A stretch of 64,000 bases of DNA from Puffinus mauretanicus (Eukaryota; Chordata; Aves; Procellariiformes; Procellariidae). The notes below the pieces were generated by a model. It was not told the origin of the DNA, did no database searches, and was given only the letters and a program-made list of their open reading frames with translations. The stretch is from positions 2,232,001 to 2,296,000 of the forward strand of contig JAJKFH010000374.1 of the NCBI GenBank assembly GCA_023333565.1, written 5' to 3'. Positions 59,003 through 64,000 of this stretch are shown one piece after another (positions within the stretch are counted from its first letter, which is position 1; each line of letters opens with the position of its first letter). The translations under genes were made by a program, and so were the position numbers.

Positions 59003-62000
59003 TAGGCAGACATGGAAAAAAAAATATTTGAAAGGAAAAGCCCTCAGAATTCCCTCACTTTTGATAGCCACAGTCAACTACCTCATTGTTTCTCAGCATT
59101 TATTTTGCACCTTAGTGGGCCATATTTCCCTCTCTGAGTGCACGGTTTCTATACGTGAAATATTCACGATTGATAGGATAAGCTGTTACAGTGAATCTTA
59201 TCAGTGGGTTTAAACATAAAAATCAGATTTAGAAGAGTTTTTAATAACTTGATACTCTGGGAATGAGGAAGCTATAAAACAAAAAAATTACTAGCATTAT
59301 GGCTTACAGAATATTTAGCAAGCCATGTATTAACACTGGCACTGAACAGATTCTGATGTCCCCTAGGAATGGATTTCTGTATCTGTTTGCTCTTAATACA
59401 ACAGGGCATCTGTCCAAAACTGTGTACTAGGAAGTGTGTGCACATCTTTGCATCTCTAAGAATTGTGAAAAATCTATATATCAAAAGTTTCATTCCTAAA
59501 CTATTTCAATCAATTGGTTCCATTTCTATTTTTCTGGTTCATTTTTAACAAAGGAATTTGATATTTCATGACAACCTTGCTCATCTCATAATTAAGGCAA
59601 GCTGCCTCTTTCTTCTCCCAGCTGTTTTAAATGAGAAACAGGGTCTCTAAATCAACTTTTGTGTGAAAGAGTTGCTCATTAAAAATTACTTTTTTTTTTT
59701 TAAAAAAAAGGAAGCTTCTGGATCCAAGACAAAAAAGTAATCATTTTTCATTTTTTGACAGAAGACAGAATTTCCTCTCCCCCCCCCCCAACAGAAAAAT
59801 TTCAAAATTCATTGCAGCAATATCTTAACTCTGGATGGAGAGAGATCTTATTTCTCTGGAAATACTTTTCTCAGGGGATGAGATGTTTAGAACAAAATGA
59901 GAAATTATAGTTAAAAAGAAAACAATGAAATTCTACAACACACAGCTTCCCACTTACTTCCATTTAAAACAAAGAAGGCAAGCTTCTTTTGTACAGTGGT
60001 ATTTTCTGTTGAGAAATACTGCTTAAGGAAACAAAATTAGCTTCCCACCAAGTGACATACATTCAACATTTTCAATACAGAAAACACAAGAGAAGCTTGA
60101 ATATGACCTGCTTGATGAGTGACACAATTGTCCCTGCTCAGAGCTTCTTTATGTCCAATTTCTTCCCATAACTGCTGATTTGTCAGGCAGCATAATTACT
60201 GGGGAGGTAGAATGGCATTAAGACACTGCAGGGACACACACCTCTCTATCTCTTTCCCCTCCTAAACTGCTCCCATCAAAAGAACACTATTTTGTGTTCA
60301 CATCTATTTCTCACAGGTAAACCATTACCAGTAATATTTGAACCTCTTCCTGGGTTGCCTTATTATTCTTAAGCCAGTCTCTGAGCTTTATGACTTAAAA
60401 GTCTTACATTTATTATACATGAGCATATTATACATCAGCATACTAACGTAAGATTTTCTGCATTGTCCTTGGCATTATGTCAAGATTAAGCGTCACACAC
60501 AACCATGAGAGAAGACCGATATATGAAGCATAAGGTTGGCACAATCCAAGTGTTTCACATATTGCCTTTGATTTTAGAGGACTGTCACCATGAGGAAGAC
60601 TCATTCAGTTATTTATCATTTCTCCCCTTTCAGAGATTACAACAAACTGGGATCTTTACCATGGACTATGAATCATATAAAGCTATGCTACATTCTGGAA
60701 AGTCCTCCTCAATCTCATATGAGTGCAGATCAAACACTTGAATCCTACTGTCAAAGAAGGGAAAAAGTCTGCCTTCACAGCATTGCAAATCTCATGATTT
60801 CATCTTGGAGCTTGTGATCAGCTCTCAGTCTTGTGATTACCAAAAAAGTTCCAGCTTCCACTTTAAAAGTCAGTGTCTAGTTTCACTGCCCATAGAGAAC
60901 GGCGTAATCCTATGGTACCCCTAAATCCCAAATGGTTCAAAGACTAAGCCACAGGATGCAACATTTAACTCTTTGTGGGAAAAAGACTTCTTTTCACTGT
61001 ACTTCGGGGTTAAAATCCTTTATTATTGCTTTTCCTGCTTCGTGGAAAATAGACCTCCCAAAAAAATTGATGTTAGAAAACACATTTTGAAATATTGAAA
61101 GCACTTCTGGATTCTGAAAGCTAATCTAGATCTTTTCCTTACAGTTCCTCCACGGTTTTACATTACTCAGTGTTCTGATAGTCACAGCCAGCAGTAATCA
61201 AGGAGGACTTAAAACAATATTTAAAAGTTTTAACTACTGCTCTCCCATTTACAGGAGAATAAAAGATTGATGCATTTTCAGTTTTGCAACAGTCACTATG
61301 TAACTCAGTGCCACAAAACTTAGCAATTTATAAGGAAGTCTTAATTTAAGATCTTATAGTACCTAGAAACTGTAACTTTTAGAAAATAATTTATTCCTTT
61401 ATGAAAAAGAACAGTCTGCAGATTAAAAAAACAGACTGATGTGTCAAGTGGCATTTATTTCCTTCCCTTTTCTGATGCTTTAAACTCAAGCCTTCATTAC
61501 AAACTATACTTACAGTTATTGGGATGGACTTACTCTTAATCGAGCAAATCTATCACTGCAGGTTTTACGGACCAGGAATGACAGAAGCAGCCTTGAACGA
61601 CATAATGATTGGGCTTCCTCTGCTTTGAGAACACACTGACTTGGAAATTCTCTTTTCATTTATACCCATGGTTTTGAAGAACCAATATTCTCCTAGACAA
61701 TAATTAAAAAAAAAAAACTGACTTTTTGATTCTTTGCATGATTCAGCCTTGTATTTACCTTATTACAATTCTCTCTACAGCACTTCAGCAAAAGGGGCTA
61801 GAGCCTTACACTTATCATATGTTCCAAATTGTCAGTGTTTGAAGCTTAAGTGGCAGAAAGGATAAAATTAATTCTTCTTTCCCTTTAAAAAAAAAAAAAC
61901 CCAAGCTGACAGAATTAAGTGAATTCCATCCAGCTGCTTCCAGACTAAAGTCCATCTTGTAGAGTTCAGTAATTCAGATTCAGTATAGTACCAAAGGCGA

Positions 62001-62424
62001 TACATGGGAACACTAACGGTGTGTAAAACCCCAAGAATAATGAACTTACTTTTAATTGTATTGTACTAAATTAGACTGGGAAAAAAATCAAGTTCTGAAC
62101 ATGTCCAGATAAAGCTGGAAATCCAGGCCTGATAAAAACACATACATGAAGCAAATTAGATATTAGACACTGGCAACAAGTAATCTGGTCTCCAAACTAG
62201 TTCAGGGGATGACTCAGCCAAATGTTGTACAAAACTGTCAGATTTATACTGCACAGATCAGTGGAAAAGCTTTATGCTTACAATAATAGTTTGTATGCAT
62301 CTATGCCATGACATTCTTTGTAAAGTGCTTTTGCAAGCCTCCCCCATGCAGCAATTCCTCTTCTACCTTTAAAGCAATAAGGAGCAGATCATTACCAGAA
62401 AGCAGAGAGTACTCCAACAGCTGC
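59003..62424. other. Non-coding stretch, no gene recognised
   Basis: It includes T12-A8 (59690-59709), C11 (59779-59789), a 15-bp tandem duplicate (60411-60440), and A-runs at 61706-61717 and 61887-61899. Frames of 75-78 codons near 60505-60817 have no domains. Confidence 0.55.
60411..60440 (+). repeat. 15-bp tandem duplicate
   Basis: tattatacatgagca (60411-60425) is followed directly by tattatacatcagca (60426-60440), with one mismatch. Simple tandem duplication in AT-rich DNA. Confidence 0.85.
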
Positions 62425-62528
62425 AAACACAGAGGGGAAGTAAAAATGGGATTACACAAATTACAATCTGGCCAGGGGTCTGGGATTAGAAACAGGGAGA
62501 GAGCTCCAAATCTCCAACTCTCTATCTG
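62425..62528 (-). repeat. MIR-like SINE fragment
   Basis: acacagaggggaagtaaaaa, then tgggattagaaacagggaga and gctccaaatctccaactctc follow the reverse complement of MIR (cacacagctagtaagtggca, cgggattcgaacccaggcag, gctccagagtcc). Diverged, with probable internal rearrangement. Confidence 0.35.
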
Positions 62529-64000
62529 CTAATCTCATCATTGCAATTCCTCCCACCTCCCTTAAGATCTTACACACACACCCCCCAAAAAAAAGTGAGG
62601 TCATAGCCAAAATGCATGCTTATTTCAAAACTCTCAATACAGCCTTTACATAAACAGTTCCTGTAGAGACTACTGGAAATTCCACTGTTACAATCAGGAA
62701 GGAAATACGAATATTGGACTCTCCAATATCACACCCAGCAGCTTTCAAGGTCCTCAAAATGTTTTCCCCAACTTCTCCTCAGGACAGAACCATCTTTCTT
62801 TCCACATCCTATAATGAGTGAACAGCCAAGTGAACAGGCATTTTGAGGTAGCCAAAATAATTAATTCCAACTCCTTGAGAACAAGCACACTTGCTTCAGA
62901 CACAAGGAAGCTCCAATTAACTCTGTTTTAGCAGCGACGCTAGAAATGGTGAGAAGGCCCCTTAAACATGAAGGAAGAGGAGAAAAGGAAAGGAGGGTTC
63001 AGAAGAGTATCACTGTCATTTTCGAAGTAGCCCCATGCCATCTCTAAAGAAATGAAGCTGTGGTGAAAGGTGAGAGGAATGAACAGCTTTACTGCTCCAA
63101 ACAGTAAGGTCATTTTATTTTTTTCTTACTCATGGCTAGTGTGAAAGGAATGCAGCTGTCTGACATCATAATGGTTCTGTTTGGTTTTGCACCAGATAAT
63201 TCTCCTTTTAAGCTCCGCTACCTCCTTTGTGTTAGATGTACTGTCCAGGATAACATGTAAGGCTAGCAGGACTGAAACTCAACCAGCTCTTTCTTTACAG
63301 CTATTCTGAGCTGCAATGCAACAGCAGAGAGCACTCTAGCCCTACAGGCTACACTAAATGTCCCCAAATCACCCACCATCAAAGCCCTCCCCCCAACTTC
63401 AATGTTGCTGCACCTCAATCTTCCTTGAAGTAGATGTTTCAACCATCTGCAGTGGAATTAACAGGAGAGAAGAGATTCTCATTTCACAGTCATCTCCAAA
63501 GCTCTGGTCTGCCAGAAGCACTGATCTTGTTCCCAGAAAGGGGACAGGTCAGTTGAATCTCCTGAAGAGATGGTAACAGTCAAATAATTCCCACCTTGAA
63601 AGCCTGAGCAGTTGAACCTAGCAGCCATTGCAAGACCCAACACCTCCCTGCATCAGCTCTGCTGGTAACGTGGGGCCTGTGGAGGTGCTTTTATATTTAG
63701 TCACAGAATAAATCCATAACAAGAAGCAGAGTGGTTGTCCTTTCAGCACAGTTCTGATTCAGCTTCACTTCCAGGTAAAACTGTCCTGTTTAGTTCCGGT
63801 AAAACAATTATTTTATGGGCAAGAAGCAGGTTAAAGAGGCATCTGCTTATGGGTTCCGTGCTTCCAGCACAGAAAATAGAACATGGGCCGCCTCTCAGGA
63901 ACCAGCAGTCCTTCCCAAAGAACATCAAGTTTTAGTCAAACTGTTATTCAAAGCATGTAACAGGGTTTTGGTTTAGTTCAGTATCAGAAACTTCAAAACG
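62529..64000. other. Non-coding stretch, no gene recognised
   Basis: Unique sequence to the window end. Frames up to 72 codons (63358-63576) have no domains. No RNA gene or strong repeat was seen. Confidence 0.55.

Noticed and set aside
59690..59709. T12-A8 stretch as a terminator or functional palindrome
   Set aside because: Homopolymer junctions of this kind arise by slippage, and no transcript ends here that I can support.
1..64000. CRISPR array, bacterial operon or prophage-type system
   Set aside because: No regularly spaced repeats, no tightly packed genes and no ribosome-binding sites. The sequence texture is vertebrate nuclear DNA.

Overview
This window looks like non-coding DNA from a vertebrate nucleus, most likely a bird or another sauropsid. 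No open frame is longer than 193 codons, and none has recognisable domains or a convincing exon chain. There is no operon-like packing and no rRNA or intact tRNA gene. Three signs point to a bird or near relative: very few interspersed repeats for 64 kb, long T/G-rich or A/C-rich tracts of the avian style (22602-22675, 52670-52730, 54523-54600), and a short old CR1-like 3' tail at 46187-46222. All repeat-family calls were made from memory of consensus sequences, without a database search.

Layout. 1-9700: unique sequence with four decayed MIR-like SINEs (about 3181, 6185, 7595 and 8688), two short CR1/L3-like remnants and one weak L2-like remnant. 9700-18000: mostly unique, one good MIR-like copy (14225-14402), two short CR1/L3-like remnants and a small CpG-richer patch (17872-18022). 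18600-29300: the most structured part. It holds a 12-bp triplicate (18637-18674), an AT-rich homeodomain/POU-motif block (18770-18880), a direct pair of related segments of about 165 bp lying 3.6 kb apart (23718-23880 and 27340-27505), a perfect 22-bp palindrome (25918-25939) and a possible hAT-type MITE (26035-26192). 29300-45400: mostly featureless unique sequence with homopolymers, three short CR1/L3-like or MIR-like remnants and one weak exon-like frame (43469-43686). 45400-64000: two enhancer-like AT-rich blocks (45480-46070 and 58140-58460), a probable L2-type LINE 3' relic (53680-54340), a tRNA-like relic (57995-58055) and several MIR or L3-like fragments.

Overall the window reads as a gene desert or part of a very large intron. 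Its likely function, if any, is cis-regulatory. I found no convincing new gene system. The most interesting signal is the 23.7/27.3 kb paralogous pair, which is either a local duplication of an old regulatory element or two copies of an ancient repeat family. Next come the POU/homeodomain-rich blocks. Cross-species alignment and a Dfam search would settle most of these calls.
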